A DNA stretch of 64,000 bases. It comes from Cardinium endosymbiont cBtQ1 of Bemisia tabaci. Lineage in GTDB: Bacteria; Bacteroidota; Bacteroidia; Cytophagales; Amoebophilaceae. Positions 8,418-17,751 of the stretch are shown here, piece after piece. The notes beneath the pieces are model-generated. The model did not search any database, was not told the origin of the DNA, and saw nothing but the letters and a program-made list of their open reading frames with translations. The translations under genes and the position numbers were made by a program. The first letter of the stretch is position 1, and every line of letters begins with the position of its first letter. The stretch lies in assembly GCF_000689375.1 (NCBI RefSeq), contig NZ_CBQZ010000001.1, positions 496,001-560,000 on the forward strand, in the 5' to 3' direction.

Positions 8418-9950
8418 CTATATCTTGGGTAGGAAAAATAGAGCGCCTGCTAAACCATAAATATTGTAAAAAAAGATCCATTCAATAAATTTATTCAAAA
8501 ATAATATTTCAGGGCCGACTAAGTAGAGTGGTAATATCCATAAAATTATAGTACAATGGCTTAAAAAAAAGGATAGGCTAAAAATCGGATTCTCTATATT
8601 AAACCAGTACAAAAACAGATTGCTAGGCATATAAACTGCAAGGAACATTAGCCAATATAGACCAATAAACCATCTTGGAATAGATTTTACTTTTTTAGAA
8701 ATATCATAAAAAATGGGTAACCTATCAAAGAAGCTGATAAAAATAGTTGAAATATAAGCCAATACCCATGATTGGTAATACACCCTAGAAAATAGGCCAT
8801 AAGATTAGAGATGGTAGTATAAACGCCTACAGATACTATGGTAATATGGCTAGGTATTAGATTTGATAAAGTAATTTTTCTATTTTCCCAAGCGTTTTTA
8901 ATAGCTTCTTTTCGTTCCGATCGTTTCCGGAAATTTTCTTGTTGTATTTGTCTAAAGGTGTTATCTGGCTTAACCCAACCTGTATCTTCCGGCTGTTTCA
9001 ACAGATAATGGGCTGCCATCATGGCTAATCCATTGGCCAACATAGCAAGAAAAGAACCATCTATACCAGTTGTGCATTTAATCCATTTGTTCCAAGTTAA
9101 AATAAATAATATACCTGTAGACATACCGATCAAAGCCGTACGAGAGGTCCCTTGAAACCCAAAAATAGCTAATATAAAAGGAGCTGATACTATAGGTACC
9201 TGGAAAGAAAGGGACCAATACATTAATTTTAAGAGATCTTTACAGCGAAAAGCTAGTAGCATAGACAACAGGCCCACGACTAGTGTAGTACATCTAGCTA
9301 TTTTAAGTTGACAGGAATTAGTTATTTCTTTATCTTTTTTTATGGTTCTCACTATATCATGGCCAACGATAACAGCAGAAGCATTTAAGAAAGAATCAGC
9401 TGTAGACATGGACATAGCAAGTAAACCAATGGAAAGAAAACCTATGAAAAATAGGTGAAATATGAGAGATTATATATGGCCAAATCTTTTCTTTTGGTAA
9501 ATCTGGGACCCCTAAAAAAACAAATAGACCAACTAAAATTATAAAGAACTTTATAATAAAATAAAAAAGAGTAGCGTATGAAAAAACTTCTTTGGCTTGA
9601 CTGGGACCAGAAGACATATAGACCCGTTGTATAATTCCAGAATTTATATAGGACGCAAAATTAGATAGAAGCAGTAGAAATAGACCTAACTGTTTCTTAA
9701 ACTGAAATACGTTACTAAACTGAAACTTATCGTGGCTTTGTAGAATAGTACCAATTTCTGAAACTGACTTCCCTGTTTTCGTAAAAACAAACCAAGCTAG
9801 AAGAGGAATAATAATGGAAAAGGTTAAAAACTGAAATACATCTGTATAGGTAACCGCACGAACACCTCCAAAGGTAGAATAGAAAATAAGAAGTAAAGTG
9901 GCGCAAACAGTAATTACATCTGGGTCAATCGATTCCAAACATATACTATA
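8418..9950 (-). pseudogene. Sodium:solute symporter, 3' part (frameshifted)
   Basis: C-terminal two-thirds of an SSS-family symporter, in three frames: from 9950 (YSICLESIDPDVITV..., with the family signature GGVRAVTYTDVFQF), a shift near 9440 in a T5 run (frame resumes FIGFLSIGLLAMSMSTADSFLNA), and another near 8700 in a T6 run (resumes PIFYDISKKVKSIPRWF), ending FLPKI at 8418. Many hydrophobic segments are present. The 5' part lies at 11813-12250, on the other side of a nested IS insertion. The transported solute cannot be told. Not functional as it stands. Confidence 0.85.
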
Positions 9951-9958
9951 TAGTGTCG

Positions 9959-10721
9959 TCATAAGAAGTTAGCCCATAGATGGATACATCTAATTTGGAC
10001 AGCTGCCAAGAATGATGCTGTGTTTTTTGCATACCTAGTGGAGATTCCTCTCCATTGCTTAATTTTGAGAAACATATTTTCAACAAGATGTCGGAATTTA
10101 TATAGATTTTTGTCAAAATCACGCTTTATTTTTCTGTTTTTTTGGGAGGGATAACAGGAACAATACCTTTTTCTCTAGCATATTTAATGATTTTATCAGT
10201 ATCATAGGCGCGGTCTGCTAACAAATGCTTTGGAGTTATCCCTTCAATAAGATATGTAGATTGGCTACAATCAGCTCTGGTACCTTCTGTGATAATAGCT
10301 CTGACCGGCATACCAGACGCATCCACGGCCAAATGTAGCTTCGTATTAAGCCCCCTTTTGTTCGACTCATAGATTGGTTTCCTCCTTTCGCACCCGTTCC
10401 ATGCATATGTACTTTTATATAAGTAGAATCAATCATAAGCCATTTAAAATCAGGATTATTAATTAGTCTCTCTAAGATCCTTTCCCATATACCATTATCT
10501 CTCCAGCGAGAAAATCTACGATGGGTGTTTTTCCAATCCCCATAGCTAGATGGAAGATCACGCCAAGGAGATCCTGTACGTAAAATCCAAAATACTGCAT
10601 TAATAAACAGCCTATTATCTTTGGCAACAGCTCCCCAACCTCCTTGTTGACCTGGAAGTAGAGGTGATAAAATAGACCATACTTTGTCTGAAATATCATG
10701 ACGGTGAATCCATTTAGACAT
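9959..10721 (-). pseudogene. IS427-type transposase, frameshifted
   Basis: N-terminal frame from the ATG at 10721 shows the DUF4096 pattern (W-ILSPLLPG, FINAVFWILRTGSPWRDLP, DWKNTHRRFSRW) and the first catalytic Asp in MIDSTYIKVH. A switch in a G5 run near 10355 leads to the second frame (LHLAVDASGMPVRAIITEG, LLADRAYDTDKII). IS427-type elements often use a programmed shift around this point. A further break in an A-run near 10130 is needed to reach the last catalytic part (HLVENMFLKIKQWRGI) ending at 9959, so the gene is probably dead. Confidence 0.85.
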
Positions 10722-10745
10722 CTTAGGAATATAATTGATCTTATT

Positions 10746-11752
10746 AACCTGAACTCTGGATTAGAATTATTGTAAACCAGTTGTATATATATTAGCTATA
10801 GCCGGTTTTTTCTCTTTTAGCCCATAAGCAGTAATACCAGCTATTAAATTGACAATAAAATTAAGGTATGCTTCTGTGTCTAGAGTGTTCTATTTGGCTA
10901 ATATTTTTAAGCTGATCGATAATGGTTTCAATGATGGATCTCTTTCGAAGCATTAATTTATCCCATAATGTCATAAAAGCATTTTTCATATTTTTCTTGA
11001 TATGGGTAATGAGCTCTATTCCTTTTTCCATAAGTTTTTCAAATAATTCTTTGCTGATATAGCCTTTATCCGAGAATACTTTACCGATTAAATTTTTGCT
11101 ATAAACTTTTTGCAGGGAATCTATCCTTGACCCTACCTGGGGTAAGTGTAAAATTCATAATTTCACCTAAATCATTTACAATCAAATGTAACTTGAACCC
11201 AAAAAACCAGCCAGTCGTTGTTTTACCTTTAGTAGCTATTGATTTAAATACTTTGTTAGAACAAGTCCCTTTGTACCTTACAAACTTTAATGGCTGTTGA
11301 ATCCATAAAATAACAACCTGTTCTTGTCTTAGAAAGACTATGCGTAAAGAAATACATAGGAACTAACGTTCTTTTTTACTAGTGATATGAATCTATTATT
11401 AGCTCACTAATGTTCTAAACTCACTTGAGTGAAATTGCTCTAAATGAATATAATACATCTTAAAATTTCTAAAACCTATTAGATGAAAAGCAATTAGTAT
11501 AGTCATTATTTCGCTTAAGTTAAGAGAACAAGTTCTAGTGGGTTTTCTTGTGGGCTCTGTTAACAGCTTTTTCTCCATATAAGGCATAAATTTTATTAAA
11601 AACTCATCTACCATATAATATATTTCTACTAATTTGTCTACATTCATAAGCGGCTCCTTTAGTTTTTAGAGGTAATTTTCAATCACCTAAATTTAAAACT
11701 CAAAGAAGCTTCTTTATACGCAAATATGAAAATCTAATCCAGAGTTCAGGTT
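10746..11752 (-). mobile_element. IS982-type element nested inside the IS427-type element
   Basis: About 1007 bp, bounded by 20-bp inverted repeats beginning AACCTGAACTCTGGATT at 10746 and mirrored up to 11752. The trinucleotide ATT occurs directly outside both ends (10743-10745 and 11753-11755), a likely short target duplication. Length and transposase both match the IS982 family. It must have arrived after the surrounding IS427-type element. Confidence 0.85.
10767..11647 (-). pseudogene. IS982-family transposase, multiply frameshifted
   Basis: Starts at the ATG of 11647 (MNVDKLVEIYYMVDEFLIKF; LNLSEIMTILIAFHLIGFRNFK) and stops in the first frame at 11399. Recognisable later parts in other frames include GCYFMDSTAIKVCKVQR (first catalytic Asp), GWFFGFKLHLIVND, VFSDKGYISKELF, KRSIIETIIDQLKN (catalytic Glu) and a C-terminus AYLNFIVNLIAGITAYG ending at 10767. 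Several indels, mostly at short homopolymers, separate these pieces. Confidence 0.8.
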
Positions 11753-11812
11753 ATTAATCTAAAAATATAATACGAACTACAAACCTAATATACAAAATAT
11801 TTCATGACGACA

Positions 11813-12250
11813 CTATCTAATAGCCTGGGACATTACGATTACTTGCCCTGTAATAGTAACAATGGAACTACAGATACTAACTAAAGCAATAACAATTCTT
11901 GAATATCTACCATAGACACTTCCTATCGTATCTGCTATAGAGAAATGTTGCATAAATGGCCCCATACGCAATACTAACCTACCAAATAACCAATACCCAA
12001 AAACGTTTAAAATATTAAACATTATCCACCATAAGCCAAGATCATACACACATTCTACATTACGCACCAGACCTCCACCACTATACGCAGTAGCCAATAA
12101 CGTAGCTACCAAAGTAGCCGTAGAAAAATTTTTATTCCCTACTGCATATTCTCGAAAAGTAGTTTTTTTTCTACTAAAGTAAATTCCTACTACAAGCGTT
12201 AACAACAAAAAAGCCCCTACTATCACAATAGGCATATTCAAGAATATCAT
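11813..12250 (-). pseudogene. Sodium:solute symporter, 5' part
   Basis: N-terminal 145 residues of an SSS-family transporter with an intact ATG start: first membrane segment at about 5-25, then the typical FREYAVGNKNFSTATLVATLLATAYSGGG loop region, and further membrane segments. It runs into the inserted IS427-type element after QAIR. The rest of the gene is at 8418-9950. In related bacteria such transporters take up amino acids or other small solutes with sodium; the substrate is unknown here. Confidence 0.85.
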
Positions 12251-12335
12251 ATATAAAATGATTAAAAAGGGTATATAACCTACTATACATATGGTATAAT
12301 TTATGGTATAAATATTTTGTTCTAAAAATCAAAAT

Positions 12336-12500
12336 ATGGAATCACATTTGTTACCTACTTCAGATAGAAAACCTACTAGAAGATGTTCACTGACTTTGAG
12401 CAGAATAATGACCATACTAATTGCTTTTCATGTAATTGGCTTTAGAAATTTTAAATCTAATCATCTTCATTTACAATAATTTCATTCTGATGAAGACTCC
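12336..12500 (+). pseudogene. Degenerate IS982-transposase N-terminal remnant
   Basis: From the ATG at 12336 a short reading (RKPTRRCSLTLSRIMTILI, AFHVIGFRNFKSNHLHLQ) closely parallels residues about 30-70 of the IS982-type transposase at 11399-11647, then hits a stop at an FH(S) motif. No inverted repeats or catalytic parts accompany it. The rest of the 12251-12703 gap shows nothing else I can support. Confidence 0.7.
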
Positions 12501-12703
12501 ATTATGGGAAATATTGTTGTGGTAAAACAGCTATACAAACTTGGAACGATAGTAAAAATTAGTGTTTGAAAAAAATAATCAAATCGCATATATTAAAGGA
12601 ACGTCTGACAATCTAAACTTAAACGACAACTATAAACTATAATTTTTTACTGTCTGTAAGATTAAATCTTGATTTCTACAGATGCTTTTAAAATGTATGG
12701 CAC

Positions 12704-15118
12704 TTGAAAAAATTTGTAGATATTATATTACCGCTACCTATTAAAGCTTTAACTTACGCTATTCCTTCTAATTACCAAGATAGTTTAGAGATAGGTAGTA
12801 GTGTACTTGTACCATTGCGTAGCAGCAAACTCTTGCTTGGGATTGTAATCCGCTGCCATACTATCCCTCCCTCCTATCCTACTAAAGATGTATTAGCCAT
12901 CTTATATACAACCCCTTTATTTACAGCTCAGCAATTGGCATTCTTAGCATGGATGGCCGATTATTACCTATCTAATCTTGGTGAAACGGTATCAATGGCA
13001 TGGCCTAAAGTACTTCACAACATAGGGTTTCAACAGAAGGAGGCTATGGGAGGCCATACACTATCTGTAACCGAACAAACTATTTTAACTGCGCTACAGC
13101 ACCAATCTTTATCTTATAGATCTATTGTCTCATTAATAGGGCAAAAAGATACGAATAAAGCACTTATAACACTGCTGTCTAAAAGATTGGTAGCGGCAAT
13201 CGTCGAGACTGGGATTGATCCAGTAGAGAGGGACAACCACTACGTTACCCTTTCCCCCACTATCCACTTAGATCCATTTACCATCACCAAACTAGCACCA
13301 CGATCACCGAAACAACAAGCGCTTTTAGCCCATTTTTTACCCAATAAAGAAGATGTGCCTCTATATATTTCTAAAGAAGTATTGTTAGGCTATTCTAAAT
13401 CAGCTTTTCATGCATTATACAAAAAAGGGATTTTGATAAAGACAGATCCTCCTCAGTTAGCTCCATCAACTTTTACGGCACCCTGTAGACCATTATCTAC
13501 TTTAACAGCCCATCAAAAAAACGCACTTATAGAAATTGAAAAGCAATTTGCTCAAAAAAAAACGGTACTATTATATGGTGCTATAGGAAGTGGCAAAACA
13601 GAGTTGTATATGCATCTGATTGCATCTGCACTCTACCAACAAAAACAAGTATTGTTTTTAGTACCAGAAATAGGTCTAATAACGCATATAGTAGAACGCA
13701 TCAGACCTTTTTGGGGAGAATGGTTGGTGGTGCACCACTCAAAACAATCGAATAAAGAACGTTTAAAGACATGGGCACGCTTGCTAAACCCAGCTGCATT
13801 ATTAGTTATAGGCACACGGTCTGCCCTTTTACTGCCTTTTAAAGCGTTACAACTGATTATTATAGATGAAGAACACGATCAAGCCTACAAACAGACCGAT
13901 ACAATGCCTACCTACCATGCACGAGAGAGTAGCATTCTATTGGCACAACAACATCAAGCAAAAGTTTTACTGGGTTCAGCGACCCCTTCTATAGAAAGCT
14001 ACTACAACGGCCAAACTGGTAAATATGGGTTGGTAAGATTAAGCCATAGATTTGGTACAGCAGGACAACCCAAGTTGTTTTTTATTGACCTAAACATAGA
14101 AAAGAAACGTAACGCTATGCGAGAAAATTTTTCTCTAACGTTACTATCTAAGCTTGAAAAGAACCATATGGAAGGTGGTCAAGCAATGATTTTTCAAAAC
14201 AGAAGAGGATATGCACCATACTTTTTATGTGCAGCTTGTGGATGGATCCCACGTTGTCTCACTTGCTCGGTAAGTCTTACCTACCACCAAGCATCGAATC
14301 ATCTCCACTGTCATTATTGTGACTATACTAGGCCTCCTTTTTCAACGTGCGACCATTGTGGATCGAAACAGCTACAGAATATAGGCTTTGGTACAGAAAA
14401 ATTAGAAGAGAGCTTGCAACTTATATTCCCAAAACAAAAGATTGGTCGGATGGATTTAGATAGCACGAAGGGAAAAAATAGTTACCAATCTTTATTGAAA
14501 GAGATAAACGATGGATCAATAGCTATTTTAGTGGGTACACAGATGATGGCCAAAGGATTGGATTTTGCCAATATGCGCCTTATAGGTATACCCGATATAG
14601 ATGGGTTGCTTTACTTTCCTGATTTTAGATCCAATGAAAAATGTTTTCAACTGATTACGCAGTTAGCGGGAAGAGCAGGTAGACGTCACAAACAAGGCAG
14701 TGTATTTATTCAAACCAGACAGCGTCATCATCCTTTATTTGAATATTTATCTAATGGTGATTATGAAGGAATGTATCATAGTGAATTAAGAGAAAGAAAG
14801 CGGTTTTTATATCCTCCTTACGTTAGACTCATTAAACTACGTTTAAGTGGTATAGATGCATCTACCTTACAATTAGGGGCCATCAAATTGAAAGCAATAT
14901 TAGAAAAAAAACTTGAAGGTATGGTACTAGGCCCTCAACAACCGTTAGTGGGTAAGATCAGGAATTATTTTTTATTAGATCTATTATTAAAAATACCCAG
15001 TAAAAATTTAAGTACATTGCACCGTATAAAAGAGGATGTAAGAAATGGTTGCAAATATATGCTAAGTAAAACACCCTATAGCAAAATCAAAATAGTATTG
15101 GATATAGATCCGATTTAA
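12704..15118 (+). CDS. priA: Primosomal protein N', replication-restart helicase
   Basis: PriA, 804 residues, restarts stalled replication forks by loading the replicative helicase. N-terminal DNA-binding domain (FVDIILPLPIKALTYAIP), helicase Walker A YGAIGSGKTELY (about 290-300), DEEH box, HARESSILLAQQ and GSATPS motifs, then a zinc-binding region with eight cysteines (CAACGWIPRC, CSV, HCHYCDY, CDHCGS) and the second helicase lobe (GTQMMAKGLDF, AGRAGR). The start must be the TTG at 12704: an in-frame stop lies at 12689 with no ATG between. No terminator is obvious before the repeat at 15182. Confidence 0.96.
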   Translation: MKKFVDIILPLPIKALTYAIPSNYQDSLEIGSSVLVPLRSSKLLLGIVIRCHTIPPSYPTKDVLAILYTTPLFTAQQLAFLAWMADYYLSNLGETVSMAWPKVLHNIGFQQKEAMGGHTLSVTEQTILTALQHQSLSYRSIVSLIGQKDTNKALITLLSKRLVAAIVETGIDPVERDNHYVTLSPTIHLDPFTITKLAPRSPKQQALLAHFLPNKEDVPLYISKEVLLGYSKSAFHALYKKGILIKTDPPQLAPSTFTAPCRPLSTLTAHQKNALIEIEKQFAQKKTVLLYGAIGSGKTELYMHLIASALYQQKQVLFLVPEIGLITHIVERIRPFWGEWLVVHHSKQSNKERLKTWARLLNPAALLVIGTRSALLLPFKALQLIIIDEEHDQAYKQTDTMPTYHARESSILLAQQHQAKVLLGSATPSIESYYNGQTGKYGLVRLSHRFGTAGQPKLFFIDLNIEKKRNAMRENFSLTLLSKLEKNHMEGGQAMIFQNRRGYAPYFLCAACGWIPRCLTCSVSLTYHQASNHLHCHYCDYTRPPFSTCDHCGSKQLQNIGFGTEKLEESLQLIFPKQKIGRMDLDSTKGKNSYQSLLKEINDGSIAILVGTQMMAKGLDFANMRLIGIPDIDGLLYFPDFRSNEKCFQLITQLAGRAGRRHKQGSVFIQTRQRHHPLFEYLSNGDYEGMYHSELRERKRFLYPPYVRLIKLRLSGIDASTLQLGAIKLKAILEKKLEGMVLGPQQPLVGKIRNYFLLDLLLKIPSKNLSTLHRIKEDVRNGCKYMLSKTPYSKIKIVLDIDPI

Positions 15119-15181
15119 TGGGTAATTCGTAGAAACTCGTCGCACTAAATATAGTTCTGTTGCGTATAAACGGAACAGAAG

Positions 15182-15448
15182 AAGTTAATTCACCCTGCAT
15201 TGCAAATACAGGGCTTAAGATTACGGCATGAATGCCTTAGCCACAGCTAGTTTTCGACTTGAAAGTCTCCAAGTTTATCTTCTATTTATCCATGTCTATC
15301 AACATAATCCTTGATCATTTGATCTGTAACAGTACTAGAATTTCTTACAAACAGATTACTTTTTTACAAAATTGAACCTTTAATTGCGAAATATATTGAA
15401 ACGACGCACTGCAAGTACGGGGTTTTTCTCCCAAAGTGGGACAATAAA
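15182..15448 (-). repeat. 267-bp IS200/IS605-derived short element, copy A
   Basis: Nearly identical, in inverted orientation, to 50482-50748. Read on the minus strand it starts with a conserved TTTATTGTC(C/T)CACTTTGGG, has a small palindrome close to one end (ACTTGCAGTGCG; intact as CGCACTTGCAGTGCG in copy B) and an imperfect palindrome CCCTGTATTTGCAATGCAGGG close to the other. Between them is a remnant of a TnpA-like C-terminus (SNLFV-NSS, TDQ-IKDYVDRH). Subterminal hairpins plus TnpA remnant are the mark of an internally deleted IS200/IS605 element. No terminal inverted repeats or target duplication, as expected. Confidence 0.75.
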
Positions 15449-15457
15449 TTAAAACCA

Positions 15458-16510
15458 CTAAGATTGGTTCAATTTAAACCTTTTTTGGAGCCATCTGGGT
15501 AGAAAAACAACCCCTAAAATCAGGTAAAGATAGAAAACAGTTATACGCCATAATGACATAATTGGTAAGGCATAGTCCCCTAAAATAGGTTCAAAAAATT
15601 GTTGAAACAAAAGTTCAGCAATGCCACTTCCACCTGGCAAAGCAGGCACCAACATCAAGGTCCACATGACTACCTGTTTGCCGAAAATAGCCAAATGCTC
15701 ACCAAAAGAAATAGGAAAATAGGCACCAATTAAACAATTTAATAAGCTATATCGAACCGTCCAAACTAAAAAGGTACAAAACAACATTTTACACCAAAAA
15801 AGAAGACTTTTCCCTCTAAATTCATCTGAAGTAACCATAATATCTTTACTAAGCTGATAGGCCGATCGACGCCATCGCTTTAGGAAAGGTATACTGGTCA
15901 CGTAGATTAAAATCCACTTTAACAACCTAGGGTTTATGAAGACACCAATGGCCATTACGCAATTATACAGCAAGAAAAGAATATAAATAATAAGAAAAAA
16001 GCGCTTCATGCTACTACAGAATGAGCCTGCCATAGCAAAAATGGGATCATATACTCCTCCCAAACCAAATGAACCTGCTAAAAGAAAGAAAAAATTATCC
16101 ATCATCCCCAGCACTACAATATAGGCCATAGATCTACCCAGTGATAATCCTTCTTTAGATAGAAGAAAAATAGCTACCAACCCTCCTCCTACTACAGATG
16201 GGGTTACAGCAGTTCCAAACTCCCAAAGAATAGCTACATAAAAACAACTTGTCCAACGCAAGCTACCATTGCTTAAGACGCGTAACCTATATATATGGCC
16301 AACCTCTCGTAACAGAATAGCCAGGAAAGCCATATAGAGATATTTCCAATTAGGGTTACGCAGCAATGTAACTGTTTCACTTGAAATTTTACCAGATCTA
16401 TAAAATAGAAATAGGGTAAAAGCTAGTCCAGCCAATACAGGAAACCATACTTTTTTAACATTTAATGTTTTAGGTGGATCTTGCGCATCCATCTGGGTCT
16501 GATTGTTCAT
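15458..16510 (-). CDS. Integral membrane protein of the flippase-like UPF0104 / YbhN family
   Basis: 350 residues with about eight hydrophobic segments. Family features include the polar stretch RLRVLSNGSLRW after the second segment, the glycine-rich GTAVTPSVVGGGLVAIFLL and the late PALPGGSGIAELLF motif typical of lysylphosphatidylglycerol-synthase transmembrane / YbhN proteins. Such proteins are thought to move or flip lipids across the inner membrane; the substrate here is unknown. The start ATG at 16510 directly follows the gatC stop, so the two genes are probably co-transcribed. Confidence 0.85.
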   Translation of the reverse strand: MNNQTQMDAQDPPKTLNVKKVWFPVLAGLAFTLFLFYRSGKISSETVTLLRNPNWKYLYMAFLAILLREVGHIYRLRVLSNGSLRWTSCFYVAILWEFGTAVTPSVVGGGLVAIFLLSKEGLSLGRSMAYIVVLGMMDNFFFLLAGSFGLGGVYDPIFAMAGSFCSSMKRFFLIIYILFLLYNCVMAIGVFINPRLLKWILIYVTSIPFLKRWRRSAYQLSKDIMVTSDEFRGKSLLFWCKMLFCTFLVWTVRYSLLNCLIGAYFPISFGEHLAIFGKQVVMWTLMLVPALPGGSGIAELLFQQFFEPILGDYALPIMSLWRITVFYLYLILGVVFLPRWLQKRFKLNQS

Positions 16511-16837
16511 TTAAGTTGATTCAGATAATTCTATAGAAGCCGTTATGCCTTTTACAGAGGGCACCCTGAAATAATTTGAATCACTACTGGGTGCAAGTGC
16601 TAAGGCTTGTGCATGGGAAAGTGAATTCGATACCACATCTGAACGGAGACTACTAGATTCTAGTTTAGAAGGTTTTTCTGCCAGCATAACATTATCGTCT
16701 ACATCTAGCTCATCTAATTGTTCTACCCAACCTACCATTGCATTCAAGTCATGGAGCATTTTTTCTCGCTCATGTGGCGGCAATTCAAGCCGACAAAGAT
16801 AGGCCAATTTATTTAAAAGATCGTCATCAATGATCAT
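16511..16837 (-). CDS. gatC: Aspartyl/glutamyl-tRNA amidotransferase subunit C
   Basis: Small stabilising subunit of GatCAB, which converts misacylated Glu-tRNA(Gln) or Asp-tRNA(Asn). About 108 residues from the ATG at 16837 (MIIDDDLLNKLAYLCRLEL). Family features: LA-L-RLEL at the start, the central MVGWVEQLDELDVD, LR-D-V, and a C-terminal YFRVPSVKG. GatA and GatB are not in this window. Immediately followed by the UPF0104 gene. Confidence 0.92.
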   Translation of the reverse strand: MIIDDDLLNKLAYLCRLELPPHEREKMLHDLNAMVGWVEQLDELDVDDNVMLAEKPSKLESSSLRSDVVSNSLSHAQALALAPSSDSNYFRVPSVKGITASIELSEST

Positions 16838-16984
16838 ATATACTTTACATAAAAAGTTTAACAAATACTAAAGTTCGTTTATAAAACAATTAAAAAAAAT
16901 AGCCATACCATGGTATATGGGCAACTATGCCGCAACAATAGATGGATACTACCTGCCTGTTACATCGCTTCTATGCTATACTAT

Positions 16985-17650
16985 TTATCCGTGTAATAAC
17001 AATTGAACTACAATATCATTCCGTTGAGCACAGTCCAATGGAACCCTACGATCTTTATCTTGTAGATCGGTACGTGCACCTCCATCTAAAAGCACTTGCA
17101 CTACGTCTATATTTCCGTACCCCACTGCATAATGCAGTGGGGTACGGCCATCTTTATCTTTTTGATTGGGATTTAATCCTAATTGCAATAAGTACGCAAC
17201 CATTTCATTACTACCTTTATCAGGTCCACTCTTAGCAGCCCAGTGCAACAAAGTTTCACGATGCTGGCATGGAATGGATTCTAGTTTTAAATCCATTGCT
17301 TTTTGAATCAATGCTTTCATAGCAAGTATATGCCCCTTCTTATATGCCCAATCTAAAGGGGTAAAATGATTACGATCTAAGGCATCTACCTTTGCTCCTT
17401 TCTCAAGCAACTGTTTGGTAATAAGACCATCTTTATCGCAATAGCCAGCCCAATGTAAAACAGTATTGCCATATCGATCTTGAACATTAGGATCTGCACC
17501 TCCATGCAAATAGCCACAGACTTTTTCAAACTCACTGTTTTTAACGGCTACCATTAAAGGAATTAGCTCAGATGATGCAGCAGCCCTTTGGCGGCAGTTG
17601 CTAGCTGTCAAAAAGCTACAAATCATAATAAATAAAGGTAGATATTCCAT
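16985..17650 (-). CDS. Exported ankyrin-repeat protein
   Basis: About 221 residues from the ATG at 17650; a TTG start at 17758 is possible but would overlap the FKBP gene. The N-terminus MEYLPLFIMICSFLTASNC is a signal peptide, possibly of lipoprotein type, though Asn before Cys is unusual for a lipobox. Then about five ankyrin repeats: GGADPNVQDRYGNTVLHWA, GAKVDALDRNHFTPLDWA, RETLLHWAAKSG, GLNPNQKDKDGRTPLHYAVGYG, GGARTDLQDKDRRVPLDCA. Lies just after the FKBP gene on the same strand. A host-directed role is inference. Confidence 0.87.
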   Translation of the reverse strand: MEYLPLFIMICSFLTASNCRQRAAASSELIPLMVAVKNSEFEKVCGYLHGGADPNVQDRYGNTVLHWAGYCDKDGLITKQLLEKGAKVDALDRNHFTPLDWAYKKGHILAMKALIQKAMDLKLESIPCQHRETLLHWAAKSGPDKGSNEMVAYLLQLGLNPNQKDKDGRTPLHYAVGYGNIDVVQVLLDGGARTDLQDKDRRVPLDCAQRNDIVVQLLLHG

Positions 17651-17751
17651 ATGGTAGACCAATAGCAGATGGATTAGTAGACCAAAGATAGTCGAACAGA
17701 TCGAATTATAGAGCCACTGGATAGATTGCCTACAGAGGCAAATAAAAAGAA

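Larger units (their letters stand above)
9951..11812 (-). mobile_element. IS5-family (IS427-type) element inserted in the symporter gene, itself interrupted
   Basis: Bounded by perfect 12-bp inverted repeats TAGTGTCGTCAT (9951-9962) and ATGACGACACTA (11801-11812). Removing the inner IS982-type insertion (10746-11752) leaves about 855 bp, the normal size for an IS427-type element. The terminal TA on each side could be a target duplication rather than part of the repeat. Deleting the whole segment between 9950 and 11813 joins the symporter halves in frame (QAIR/YSICLES). Confidence 0.85.

Noticed and set aside
16942-17235. Plus-strand ORF of 97 codons opposite the ankyrin gene
   Set aside because: Antisense to clear ankyrin repeats and not similar to anything I know.
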